Under the pieces are notes generated by a model. The model was not told where the DNA came from, searched no databases, and was given only the letters and a program-made list of their open reading frames with translations. From assembly GCA_000424365.1 (NCBI GenBank), contig AUJT01000001.1, positions 124,001-188,000 of the forward strand: 64,000 nt of DNA, in the 5' to 3' direction. Origin of the DNA: Lachnospiraceae bacterium NK4A144 (GTDB taxonomy: Bacteria > Bacillota > Clostridia > Lachnospirales > Lachnospiraceae). Both the position numbers and the translations under genes were made by a program. Positions 33,339 to 42,891 of this stretch are shown piece by piece (position 1 is the stretch's first letter; each line of letters starts with the position of its first letter).

Positions 33339-35869
33339 AAAGACTTACGAAATTGGGTCTGTATTTGATAATCCTTTTGATCCTGAATGTTTTGGGAAGT
33401 CAAGTTTATTACGGTTTTATTGATAATACGCTGGAAAGTCTGATATTTAAAGAAGCACCGGATCCGGTGGTCATCACCCATGGCGGAAACTACACGTATC
33501 TCATTGAATCGAAAATAGAGGAATATAAAAAAGATGTATATCTGCTTGTCAGGATCAATAATACAGGCAAGTATAAAAGCTCAACAAATTTCGAGCAGCT
33601 TGGAATTAATAGGATCAGAAATTTTGATGAGGTATATACAGCCGGTGATGGAGATCTGTATATTACCATAGAAAATCTGGATGGAATACGTCAGCTTTAT
33701 TTTCTGGGGGCAAAGTCAAACAGGGCAGTATGCTGTTACTCTACTGCAGAGGGTGAAGATGCAGAGATCTATGGATTGATAGAGGATAAAAAGAAAACTA
33801 CTTTTTTAGTTAAAGAGGATAAAAGTGTAAGTGTTTATGCCTATGATGAAGAAAAGAACAGTGCAGAAAAGATAGAAGTAATAGATATTTCCAACTACGC
33901 TCCGGATGATCGGTTATTTTACGTTCTTTATGACGGCAGGAGAATTTATGTCAAAGGAAATATACTCTGTTACGGAAATCAAAAAATCCGTTTAAAGAAA
34001 AATGTAATAGCCGGAGATGTATGGAGAGTCGGAGAAAATGCAGATCTCTATGATTACGGCAGCGGAATTATATATAGCGTGAACTTTGAATCAAAGAGCC
34101 TGACTAATATTTTTGAGGTCGATAAATGGACGTCAGGACTGACGGATCTATACATAGATATAGATGGCGAGCTCTGGATGATCGATGATGCAGATAAGGT
34201 TCAGTATCTCAGAAACGGATCGATCCATGATATTAGTGACGCTAAGAGCAGACCGGTTTATTTTTCAGTAATAATCCTTGTTGTCTTTGAACTTTTAATG
34301 ATGTTTATAGCGCTGCTCATATGGTACTTCCCGGCGCAGTTATTTAAGATGCACATCTCTTTTATGATCAGATGGGCTGTTCTGCTGGCAATTTATCTCT
34401 ATCTGATATGTTCTTTGTTGGATGATTTTTTCTATATTGATGTTTTTACTCAGCTGAATGAACAGATGGACACTCTTGTAAATGCGATAAATGTCGGCAG
34501 TGAAAAAATAGAAGATTATGAAAAAATGAAGCTTATCAGGGAAGATGCCACCCGTCTCATAGTGACAAAGAAAACGGATGGAAAACTATATTACGAAAAA
34601 AACGGGCGGAGCAGGATCATTGATAGCCTGTATTATAGTTCAAACTATAAAGAAGCTGCTGAAGAGGCGCTTCAATGTGATGAAATTGGAGACATACACT
34701 CAACTTACTATGCGGTATGCGGAAAATATTATTATGTTTCGGCGATCAAAGTTGATGAATCGAGTGTCCGTGTATTAAGTGTACACAAAAGCGAAGATGA
34801 GTCTGAAGTATATGTACATCTTTTATTTCAGCTGATCACGGTCAGAGTAATGTTCGTGATATTATGGTTCATCATAATGATCATTCTTTTCTCGTTTAGA
34901 TCAAGAATCAACAAAATTTCACGCAGGATCCGCAAGCTAATGAATGAGACACAGCCGGTCCGGGACAGCGTAGGGGATGAAATAAGTGCAATAAATGATG
35001 CATTGGATACGTCAGCTCTTGAGCTTCGGGCAAAGATCAGAGAAGTGGATGAGCATAATGCTGCGTATGAGCGCTTTCTGCCTAATAATATGCTGAAGCT
35101 GTTAAGGGTTCAGTCAGTATACGAGATATCTCGTGAAACCTGTGCAGAAGAGCGGCTCATTATGATGACGGTGTCCTTTAAGTTTGCATCCTTTAGCTAT
35201 GATGAGTCTCAAAAGGTTATCTATGACCGTTTGAATCACGTCATAGAAAGAACAGGAGAAATACTGAATACGTATAATGGTATGGTGCTGGATTACCGAC
35301 ATGACGGTTTTACCGCGCTTTTCCGGAGTAAAAATTCCGATGCCATAAGAGCTGCGATAGAGATCAGCCAGGAATTCCAGAAGGAAAAGGAGATAAAGGT
35401 TCATATCACCATAGATACGAGTCTCGTTATGACAGGAATCGTTGGTACGGTTGAGAAATATCAGCCTATATCGATCTCTCCGAGTTTCTCGATCACCGGA
35501 GGTATGCTGAATCTTTTTGAACGTTTCGAAGCCGGGATCCTCTGTACGGAAAATGCGGCAGAATTAGTAAGGAATTATGATTCCAGATATATAGGCAAAC
35601 TCAAGATCCATGATGAAGCGATCAGGATCTATGAGATCTATGAGGGAGATATGCCTGATATCAGCAGAAAGAAAAAAGAATTTGAGAAAACTTTTGCGGA
35701 AGGTATTTATTCTTTCTACATCGGAGATTACAGGACTGCAAGAGCAGATTTTCTCGAGGTTGTACGTGAAGATGCTTATGACGGTCCGGCAAAATTCTAT
35801 CTGTATATGGCAGATAAATATGCAGAGATGAAAAATCCGCCAAAAGATTTTTATCTGAACTTGCTTTAA
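33335..35869 (+). CDS. Four-TM sensor with degenerate class III nucleotide cyclase domain
   Basis: An 844-residue membrane protein. TM1 is at about 7-28, followed by an outside domain of about 280 residues with repeated strand pattern. TM2 and TM3 (about 307-366), a second outside domain and TM4 (about 493-522) come next. A HAMP-like linker follows (INKISRRIRKLMNE), then the cyclase-homology domain (about 590-770). It keeps the RFLP linker, HDGFTALF and MTGIVG blocks. The first metal-binding aspartate (normally FxDIxxFT) is replaced in TVSFKFASFSY. A TPR-like tail ends the protein. Catalysis is therefore doubtful. It lies between baseplate genes and the cap genes of the injection system. Confidence 0.78.
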   Translation: MKRLTKLGLYLIILLILNVLGSQVYYGFIDNTLESLIFKEAPDPVVITHGGNYTYLIESKIEEYKKDVYLLVRINNTGKYKSSTNFEQLGINRIRNFDEVYTAGDGDLYITIENLDGIRQLYFLGAKSNRAVCCYSTAEGEDAEIYGLIEDKKKTTFLVKEDKSVSVYAYDEEKNSAEKIEVIDISNYAPDDRLFYVLYDGRRIYVKGNILCYGNQKIRLKKNVIAGDVWRVGENADLYDYGSGIIYSVNFESKSLTNIFEVDKWTSGLTDLYIDIDGELWMIDDADKVQYLRNGSIHDISDAKSRPVYFSVIILVVFELLMMFIALLIWYFPAQLFKMHISFMIRWAVLLAIYLYLICSLLDDFFYIDVFTQLNEQMDTLVNAINVGSEKIEDYEKMKLIREDATRLIVTKKTDGKLYYEKNGRSRIIDSLYYSSNYKEAAEEALQCDEIGDIHSTYYAVCGKYYYVSAIKVDESSVRVLSVHKSEDESEVYVHLLFQLITVRVMFVILWFIIMIILFSFRSRINKISRRIRKLMNETQPVRDSVGDEISAINDALDTSALELRAKIREVDEHNAAYERFLPNNMLKLLRVQSVYEISRETCAEERLIMMTVSFKFASFSYDESQKVIYDRLNHVIERTGEILNTYNGMVLDYRHDGFTALFRSKNSDAIRAAIEISQEFQKEKEIKVHITIDTSLVMTGIVGTVEKYQPISISPSFSITGGMLNLFERFEAGILCTENAAELVRNYDSRYIGKLKIHDEAIRIYEIYEGDMPDISRKKKEFEKTFAEGIYSFYIGDYRTARADFLEVVREDAYDGPAKFYLYMADKYAEMKNPPKDFYLNLL

Positions 35870-35925
35870 GGTCAAAGAGTTGATCCTGTCTGGGAGAAAA
35901 AAAGGATCGGTGGGGGAATGACTTT

Positions 35926-38900
35926 ATGTTTGAGAGTATTTTCAGACAATTGATACAGAGTTTCGGCGTAGTATTCCGTACGATGCGCGCATTCTTCATG
36001 AGATTTCTGACGAGTATCGGAGCCAGGATCAGAAGTATGACCAGTGTTACGAGGTATGCTTCACAGATAGGCCCCAAGGTACTGGATGCGGCGGCATCTA
36101 CGGGAAAGAAACCTGCGAAAAAAGAAGACTATATCGAAACCGGCAGCCTTCTTATATCAAAGTCTTTGATCATAACGGTATTATTAGTAATAATCGTTGG
36201 AACTATTTTTATGATCACTATAGGATGGCCTTTTATCGTCAGCACTTTTCTGACAAAGCATATGTGGAATGAGGATCCGAAAGTAAAAGGCTATTCCGGT
36301 AAGGTCATTATTTACTATGATGAAAAAAAGAAAATGCCGGAGTTTAAAGGACGCCTTAAAGACGGAAAAAAGATCAAAGAGGGAACCGAATACGATATGA
36401 ATAACCGTGTAACCTTTCAGGGACACTATGAAGACGATGTTTACAGTGGTTATGGAGAAGAATCGGTTGGCGGGATCGTGGTCTACAAGGGAAACTTTGC
36501 AAATGGTAAATATGAAGGTGAAGGAATTCAGAGAGATGAAAACGGGTTTCTAAAGTATGAGGGAACTTTTTCAAATGGAGAATATGAGGGCACAGGTAAG
36601 GTCTATGAAATGGACGAGCTGGTCTATGAAGGGGAATTGTCCAAGGGTCTTTATGAGGGAAAAGGAAAGCTCTACAAAGATAAGATACTTGTCTATTCCG
36701 GATCATTCACCGCAGGTGAGTATGACGGATTTGGAAAACTCTATGAGGATGGAGAAGTGGTATATGACGGATCTTTCTCGTCAGGGGTAAAGTCAGGAAG
36801 AGGTGTTGCGTACAAAAAAAAGCACATGATCTATAAGGGAGACTTTGAGGAAGATACCTATAACGGAACAGGTGTTGCGTACAATGATAATGGAATACTC
36901 GTCTATAAAGGAGGATTTGTGGACGGTCTGTATTCCGGATCAGGTTCTCTGACGTTAAAAAACGGTGAAGTCATAAAGGGAGAATTTGAAGCCGGAAATA
37001 TCATTGGAGATGCAAAGTGCTTTAAGGATGACAAGCTTTTTTATGAGGGCAGTCTCGATGGTAATCTTCCTGATGGCAGTGGAAAACTATACAGCAACGG
37101 AAACCTCGTATATGAGGGACCGATAAACGGAGGTACGGTTGACGGAGCAGCACTCCTCGGAATGAGCTATGAGGATGTGCAGAGTGCATTTCAAAATGGC
37201 GGCAGGAGATACCTTTATGAAGATTCATTTGCACTGCAGCTGCCAAAACTTGGTACAACGGTAGTATTTTCGCTCGCGACGGATGATGAGGATCCCATGG
37301 TTACGGATGTATATATATATGATCCGCAGTCAGCTACAGATCTGGATCTCATGGAATGGAAAACTCCGGAGGACTACGCGAAAGCTGTAAGCGATGAGAT
37401 CGCAGAGGGGATAACGGTCCGCAAGGTAAAAGTCAAGCAGGATGCACTTTCTATAAAAGAGATCCCTGCAAAATACAGTTCGGCTGATTACTATGTGCCT
37501 TTTGTGTCAGATCACAGCATTCTCCGATTCTGGTATGAAGACACTACAGACGAAGTAGTTTTTTATCAGTGGACTGCAAACAGTGGAGATTCTTTGCTGG
37601 ATAATGAAGAAGAGGAAGTTAATGGCGCGGAAGAACGTGTCGAAGCGGTTCTCGCAAAGATCGGTATAGATATTAATGATGATGAATCAGGCAGCGGAGA
37701 TGCAGCCGGCGGAGCAGATTCCGGTGGAGCGGGAGCCGCAGCAGGTGGAGCAGGAGCAGACGCAGGCGGAGCAGACGCCGGAGGATCGGCAGCCGCAGCA
37801 GCGGCAGGAGCAGACGCAGGTGGAGCTGTTGCCGCAGCAGCCGCAGCGAGCGTAGTAGACGCAAGTGGCACCGGAGCTGCAGCAGGTGGAGCAAAGGCAA
37901 GTGTTCCCCAGAATCCATATTATGGTACAGCAAAAGTTGATGACCTTATAAGCAAGGCAACTCCTAAAGACCGTCATAAGGTCTTAAAAAAACTCATTAC
38001 ATACTACAAAGCAGCAGAACATGCTTCTGCAAATGCAGAGCAGACAGAAGCGGTACAGGAATCACTGGAAAAAGCCATATCTGATAATTCTATGGGTGAC
38101 GATAGCTACGACCGCATAAGAGAACTAAAAAAGACCGAGCGTAAGCTGAAACTCAACACAGTCAAAGAAGAAACTGATATGTCACAGATTTTTAATGAGA
38201 TTAACGGTCTGACTTATGGCGGAAACGCATCCGGAGCAGACCTGAGCTCTCTTGCGGTTTATTTTGACGCATCTAATATCGATAAGGAAGCACTGGCGAA
38301 AGCAGGTCTGGATGCAGCACTTAAAAAGACAGCGGAACAGCATGCCGCAGACATGGAACGTTATCAAAAAAATTCACAGGAAACAATAGAAAATTTCAAG
38401 AAACTCGCAGAGGAAAAGGGTTATCACGTCTTTGATGATATAAGTGATGGATACGACGACGATGATGATGATGACGATATAGAAGTCTCAGATGGCGAAG
38501 ATGACACACAATGGGCATATAGCGACGACGCACTGGGATTTGCCGAGGAACAGTCAGACCGATTGCTGTATATGCTCATCCAGTCGATGAAGACAATGCA
38601 GGAACAGGGACAGCCCCAGCCCGGCGAGATAGATGAACATGGACTATACCGGCTTCTTCAAGATGAACTCATACAGCTGCAACTTGCCGGATTAAATATT
38701 CAGGATGCTATCGATGACTACAAGGATGCAAAAAAGCATGCAGAGCGTGTAGAGAAGAAGCATTCACTCGGTGATGCAGATGAAAAAGATGTAACGGATG
38801 CAAAGGTAGATGTGGTAAACACAGTTACTGCACTAAATAACAACATTATTTCCTTTGCGGAAGTTGCGGCAGATCTAAATGAGATGACAGACGGTTATAT

Positions 38901-38988
38901 CGCACGAACCTATAACTGGCATGCGGATTGTTTCCCGGATGAAGAGACACTGGCAGCTGCAGCAGCGGAAACTGCCGTGGCTCAATAG
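35926..38988 (+). CDS. Membrane-anchored MORN-repeat protein with Ala/Gly linker and TolC-like helical tail
   Basis: A 1020-residue protein. An amphipathic, Arg-rich N terminus precedes one TM helix at about 80-105. Residues about 163-410 hold ten or eleven MORN repeats (YEGTFSNGEYEGTGKV type), which bind lipids or proteins. A beta domain follows to about 570, then an Ala/Gly/Asp-rich linker (588-660) and a helical region. An Asp run lies at about 841-850. The final 110 residues resemble the helical pattern of TolC-family proteins (AIDDYKDAKKHAERVEKKHS, then LNEMTDGYIART). No such protein is part of known Afp/PVC particles. It may anchor or frame the machine at the membrane. Confidence 0.7.
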   Translation: MFESIFRQLIQSFGVVFRTMRAFFMRFLTSIGARIRSMTSVTRYASQIGPKVLDAAASTGKKPAKKEDYIETGSLLISKSLIITVLLVIIVGTIFMITIGWPFIVSTFLTKHMWNEDPKVKGYSGKVIIYYDEKKKMPEFKGRLKDGKKIKEGTEYDMNNRVTFQGHYEDDVYSGYGEESVGGIVVYKGNFANGKYEGEGIQRDENGFLKYEGTFSNGEYEGTGKVYEMDELVYEGELSKGLYEGKGKLYKDKILVYSGSFTAGEYDGFGKLYEDGEVVYDGSFSSGVKSGRGVAYKKKHMIYKGDFEEDTYNGTGVAYNDNGILVYKGGFVDGLYSGSGSLTLKNGEVIKGEFEAGNIIGDAKCFKDDKLFYEGSLDGNLPDGSGKLYSNGNLVYEGPINGGTVDGAALLGMSYEDVQSAFQNGGRRYLYEDSFALQLPKLGTTVVFSLATDDEDPMVTDVYIYDPQSATDLDLMEWKTPEDYAKAVSDEIAEGITVRKVKVKQDALSIKEIPAKYSSADYYVPFVSDHSILRFWYEDTTDEVVFYQWTANSGDSLLDNEEEEVNGAEERVEAVLAKIGIDINDDESGSGDAAGGADSGGAGAAAGGAGADAGGADAGGSAAAAAAGADAGGAVAAAAAASVVDASGTGAAAGGAKASVPQNPYYGTAKVDDLISKATPKDRHKVLKKLITYYKAAEHASANAEQTEAVQESLEKAISDNSMGDDSYDRIRELKKTERKLKLNTVKEETDMSQIFNEINGLTYGGNASGADLSSLAVYFDASNIDKEALAKAGLDAALKKTAEQHAADMERYQKNSQETIENFKKLAEEKGYHVFDDISDGYDDDDDDDDIEVSDGEDDTQWAYSDDALGFAEEQSDRLLYMLIQSMKTMQEQGQPQPGEIDEHGLYRLLQDELIQLQLAGLNIQDAIDDYKDAKKHAERVEKKHSLGDADEKDVTDAKVDVVNTVTALNNNIISFAEVAADLNEMTDGYIARTYNWHADCFPDEETLAAAAAETAVAQ

Positions 38989-39021
38989 GCATTTAAGGAA
39001 TAGAAATACTTAGGAGAAAGT

Positions 39022-39609
39022 ATGGCAGATTACACGGCAATTTATGAAACAGGAAATGCGATAGTGGAAATGCTGCGTGATGCTCTTACACCGGAACCGG
39101 TGAGTAAGAGAGAAATGATCGCTATGTGTTCACCTTATGAACCGGATAACAACCAGCTCACAGTTCACCTCTATCATGTAGAAAAAGATACACAGTTTGA
39201 ATCTCCGTCATTCCGTCCGGCAGGTCCGAATAAGATGGAGATGTCACCGACTATCATAAATGCTTATTATCTCGTGACTGCTCATTCACAGGCACCGCTG
39301 CAGATAAGAGAAGCAGATATGTACAGGATACTCGGTGCGGCTGTGCAGGCAATATCTGATATGCCGACTATAGGAAAGCAGTATCTAAACGGCTCTCTGG
39401 CGTCAGAGCAGGCAAATATACATCTCGAAATAGAAAATAATGATTTTGAAAAGATGATGAAGATCTGGAACAATACACAGACACCGTATAAAGCATCTAT
39501 AGTCGTGAAGGCTACGGGAATAGAGATAAGCTCTAAACGTTCAAAGAAGATCAGCCGCGTAATGGATGCAGAAATTACGGTGGAGCAGAAAGCGCAGGGG
39601 ATCAGATGA
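39022..39609 (+). CDS. Tail terminator/cap protein (DUF4255, Pvc16/Afp16 type)
   Basis: A 195-residue DUF4255 protein, the cap that ends tube and sheath growth. Family blocks: MADYTAIYETGNAIVEMLR, LTVHLYHVEKD, YYLVTAHSQ and LEIENNDFEKMMKIWN. Length matches Afp16-like caps. The start has AGGAGAAAG upstream. Its stop overlaps the next gene by 4 nt. Confidence 0.93.
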   Translation: MADYTAIYETGNAIVEMLRDALTPEPVSKREMIAMCSPYEPDNNQLTVHLYHVEKDTQFESPSFRPAGPNKMEMSPTIINAYYLVTAHSQAPLQIREADMYRILGAAVQAISDMPTIGKQYLNGSLASEQANIHLEIENNDFEKMMKIWNNTQTPYKASIVVKATGIEISSKRSKKISRVMDAEITVEQKAQGIR

Positions 39610-40298
39610 TTAGTTTCAAGGTAGGAGCAGTACTGAGGATAACAGACGGCTTTACGGGAAATCCGGTACCTATGGGGACTTTCCGATCAGACATCGATGA
39701 TCGTCCTGTAATTCCTCTGTCAAAAGGTGAAGGATACTTTGTTTTTCTGAATCTGGAAGGCGGAGAGCATAAGATACGGATAAGTAGTGCAGTGTATCAG
39801 GACGAAGAAGTGACTGTAGATGTAACGGGAAAAACTGCCGTGCAGGTAGTGACTCTTAAACCCGGTAAGTATTACCGGTATGGCACGGATGCAAGGCATT
39901 ATGAGATACAAGCTTATACTGACAGTGTCTGGGCAGCGGGTGATACAGACGGAATGGAGTTAAAAGTCGCAGAGGATAAGGCAGAAAAAGGAAAAACTGA
40001 AGCCACGATCTTTGCATCTGCAGCGTTTTCAAAGCACAGTTATCCTGATAATTTTCTGATATATGACGGAAAAAACTCGGAAATAATCTGCGTAGAAACC
40101 GTTGATGACGGGGTGGCGACTTTTACATCACCATTAAAGAATAATCATAAAAGAGGAGTTCGTTTATTACCGGCTCAAAATTTCCACGTGTCAGACGGAA
40201 GTGTATGTGCAGTTCTCCGTGATGTGGATAAGATACAGGTTTTTAGTAAAGATGGGGAGAAGCCTGTAGAGTATACAAGCAGTAACGATCCAGAATAG
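39606..40298 (+). CDS. Unknown beta-rich eCIS protein beside the cap
   Basis: A 230-residue protein without TM segments. The N-terminal part resembles a carboxypeptidase-regulatory/Ig-like fold (RITDGFTGNPVPMGTFRSDID, FLNLEGGEHKIRISS, then VTGKTAVQVVTLKPG). The rest is short strands. Proteins of this kind follow DUF4255 in several eCIS loci, but no role is proven. It could be a cap partner or surface fibre base. It is translationally coupled to the cap gene (4-nt overlap). Confidence 0.7.
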   Translation: MISFKVGAVLRITDGFTGNPVPMGTFRSDIDDRPVIPLSKGEGYFVFLNLEGGEHKIRISSAVYQDEEVTVDVTGKTAVQVVTLKPGKYYRYGTDARHYEIQAYTDSVWAAGDTDGMELKVAEDKAEKGKTEATIFASAAFSKHSYPDNFLIYDGKNSEIICVETVDDGVATFTSPLKNNHKRGVRLLPAQNFHVSDGSVCAVLRDVDKIQVFSKDGEKPVEYTSSNDPE

Positions 40299-40325
40299 TT
40301 ACATTAATTGATGGGAGGGTATCAC

Positions 40326-40688
40326 ATGGGGTCTAATCCGTTAACACAAGGATGTGTATGTCAATGTTCTTTTGGTTCAGTTCCGTTTCCGATAGCAACG
40401 ACATCGGTTCCGAACGTAAAGTTTTGTTTTATGCAGGCGGCGGTACTTACTGATAATAAGCCTTTTATGTTTGGCACGTGTATAAGTCCTATGCAGCCAT
40501 CCATGGCTACGGGAGTACCGGGACCGTGTCTCGCTGCGGCTCAGATAAGTGCGCCCTGGACACCGGCATCACTCACAGTAAAGATAGGCGGAAAACCGGC
40601 GGTAAATAAAGACGCAAAGCTCATGTGCAATATGGGCGGAGTGATCTCAGTAAACATGGCACCGGCGATGAACGTAAAGATAGGGTGA
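40326..40688 (+). CDS. DUF4280 PAAR-like spike tip protein
   Basis: A 120-residue DUF4280 protein, cysteine-rich and glycine-rich (GCVCQCSFG, FGTCISPMQPSMATG, GVPGPC). The SLTVKIGGKPAV and AKLMCNMGGVISV strands resemble PAAR repeats. It probably sharpens the spike tip, replacing Afp10/Pvc10. ATG 40326 has GGAGG at 7-nt spacing and is preferred over upstream TTG 40308 or ATG 40311. It lies 3 nt before the ATPase gene. Confidence 0.88.
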   Translation: MGSNPLTQGCVCQCSFGSVPFPIATTSVPNVKFCFMQAAVLTDNKPFMFGTCISPMQPSMATGVPGPCLAAAQISAPWTPASLTVKIGGKPAVNKDAKLMCNMGGVISVNMAPAMNVKIG

Positions 40689-40691
40689 GTT

Positions 40692-42845
40692 ATGGATCTC
40701 CTTGAACTGGAAATAGAAGATGAAGATATCCGTATGGATCTCATAAACGAACCATACGAAACACAGGATGATTTTTTGCATGATGCAGCAGCCATGCTTG
40801 ATCACAGGCTCTATCTGTACTACAAGTATCACCAGTGGGTAGGACCTGAAAATGACATGAAAAATATGCTGGGACTCGTGGTTACGCGTCATGAGTTTGA
40901 GCACAATCTGTCAAAGGCTGCGGAAGTTCGTCTCCTGGATAAATGTGATGAATCGGAAAAGGCAGAGCTCAGGGCAGACAGGGAATTACTTGAGTGCCGC
41001 CTGAAAAAGACGAATGTAGAGGCTTTTCCATTTGTACGTCTTTTTCACAGGTTCGATCTGTCATATGCAGAAAAATGTACAGTGCTTTTAAGCTTTTTTT
41101 CGATAAATGCCGATAAATATAGAAAGATAGATGCTTATCTGCAGGATGATGTTGCAAGAAAGCACCCTGAGATCTCTTTTGTGTCCGATCTTTTCGGTGA
41201 TGAAGTACCGATTCCCGATATGAAGCGGAAATTTATCGAGCCGTCTCCTTTTCTTTCTCTTTTTGACACAGGAGAACTAAAAAAGAGCCTTTTATCTCTG
41301 CGAAGCGAAGTACTGGCATTTTTATACGGAAGTGAAGTTCTTCCGAACGGATTTCATCTGTACAGAGTGGGTGAAGAAATGCCCCTGCTCATCCGTAAAG
41401 ACGTGGGTAAACGTCTGGATGCGGTTTTTAGCATTGAGCGTAGTGCGGTAATGATCTCCGGACGAAAAGGTATCGGCAGAGAATATCAGGCTGTCAGTGC
41501 GGCATCGAGAAACGGACATCACTCGCTTGTGGCTGATCTCGAATTTGCAGATAAAAAAACAGAAGCGCTTAAAGAAGCCGATATGCTTAGCAGGCTCTTT
41601 GACGCTGTTCTCATAGTAAAAGGGATGGAAGAAGATGACGATGGACTGCCTGTTTTATCAGACAATGAATTAAAAGCAGAACTGGAAAAACTACAGCCTG
41701 CCGTATCACCTTTATTCTTATTGTCGGAAAGAATGCTGCATCTTCATCTAAAGCTGTCTGCCATCAGTATCGAACTCGAGGATACGACCGTAGATGAAAG
41801 AATCGAGCTTTTTAAGGATGGTTTTAAGAATGTGGAGCTTGCAGAAAATGTTGCTATAGATGAAGTTGCCGTGAAATTTCACTTTACGCCCATGCAGATA
41901 AGGGATGCAAGCAGACGGGCAGAGGGTATCTACAATGTAGACAGGAGACCTCTTTCTGAAGATACCGTAAGTGAATGCTGTTACGGTGAGGTTGTGACGA
42001 AGCTTGACCAGCTCGCACGTCGGGTCAAGGGGAAATATACGTGGGATGATATCGTTATCCCTCATGAGATAAAGAGACTCGTAAAACAGGCGATCGCGCA
42101 TGTGAAGTATCATCACAAGATCTACAGTGAGTGGGGCTTTGGAAAGAAACTCACTTACGGTACGGGAGTGTCCATCCTCTTTGCAGGAGTTCCCGGTACC
42201 GGTAAGACCATGTGTGCCCAGATAATCGCCCGTGAGCTCAGTATGGAGATGTACAAGGTGAATCTGTCTCAGATCGTCAGTAAGTACATTGGAGAGACAG
42301 AGAAAAACCTGCAGGCTGTTTTTACCGAAGCGAGAAATTCCAATTGTATCCTGTTTTTTGATGAGTGTGACTCTCTTTTTGGAAAGAGAAGCTCAGAGGT
42401 GAAGGATTCTAATGACAGGAATGCAAATGTAGAGACAGCATATCTTTTACAGCAGATAGAAGAATATGATGGGGTCTGTATCCTCGCAACGAACCTTTTG
42501 CAGAATATAGATGAGGCGTTCCTTAGGAGAATTACTTTTGTCGTTCACTTCCCGTTTCCGGATGCCGGATCAAGAGAAGAAATTTTCAAAAGGACATTTC
42601 CAAAGAATATGCCGCTTTCTGATGATATTGACTGGAAGTTTATCTCCGGTAAGTTTGAGCTTTCCGGTGGATATATCAAAAATATCGTTCTTTCCGCATC
42701 ATTCCTCGCAGCAGAGGAAGACACCATCGTGTCCATGCGTCACATGGTAAATGCAGCCGTTGACGAGATGCGAAAGAACGGGATCGTCGTGGTACGTGAG
42801 ACCCTCGCGGAATACGCGGATCTCCTGGATGAGCAGAGACGATAG
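40692..42845 (+). CDS. AAA+ ATPase of the injection system (Afp15/Pvc15 type)
   Basis: A 717-residue AAA+ ATPase, the conserved hexameric motor of eCIS, probably needed for assembly. The active domain is C-terminal. Walker A is FAGVPGTGKTM near residue 496, Walker B ILFFDECDSLFG, sensor 1 ILATN and an arginine-finger region FLRRI. A second, degenerate ATPase-like domain precedes it near residue 255 (MISGRKGIGREYQ, with no Walker lysine). The N terminus is helical. Length and two-part layout are those of Pvc15. Confidence 0.95.
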   Translation: MDLLELEIEDEDIRMDLINEPYETQDDFLHDAAAMLDHRLYLYYKYHQWVGPENDMKNMLGLVVTRHEFEHNLSKAAEVRLLDKCDESEKAELRADRELLECRLKKTNVEAFPFVRLFHRFDLSYAEKCTVLLSFFSINADKYRKIDAYLQDDVARKHPEISFVSDLFGDEVPIPDMKRKFIEPSPFLSLFDTGELKKSLLSLRSEVLAFLYGSEVLPNGFHLYRVGEEMPLLIRKDVGKRLDAVFSIERSAVMISGRKGIGREYQAVSAASRNGHHSLVADLEFADKKTEALKEADMLSRLFDAVLIVKGMEEDDDGLPVLSDNELKAELEKLQPAVSPLFLLSERMLHLHLKLSAISIELEDTTVDERIELFKDGFKNVELAENVAIDEVAVKFHFTPMQIRDASRRAEGIYNVDRRPLSEDTVSECCYGEVVTKLDQLARRVKGKYTWDDIVIPHEIKRLVKQAIAHVKYHHKIYSEWGFGKKLTYGTGVSILFAGVPGTGKTMCAQIIARELSMEMYKVNLSQIVSKYIGETEKNLQAVFTEARNSNCILFFDECDSLFGKRSSEVKDSNDRNANVETAYLLQQIEEYDGVCILATNLLQNIDEAFLRRITFVVHFPFPDAGSREEIFKRTFPKNMPLSDDIDWKFISGKFELSGGYIKNIVLSASFLAAEEDTIVSMRHMVNAAVDEMRKNGIVVVRETLAEYADLLDEQRR

Positions 42846-42891
42846 GGCGATATGAGCCGGTGACTATTTTGAAACATAGGGGAGAAGATGA

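Noticed and set aside
37566-37977. Long frames opposite the Ala/Gly-rich linker of the MORN protein
   Set aside because: They arise from repetitive GC-rich codons (GCA/GGA) read on the other strand. No ribosome sites or family patterns.
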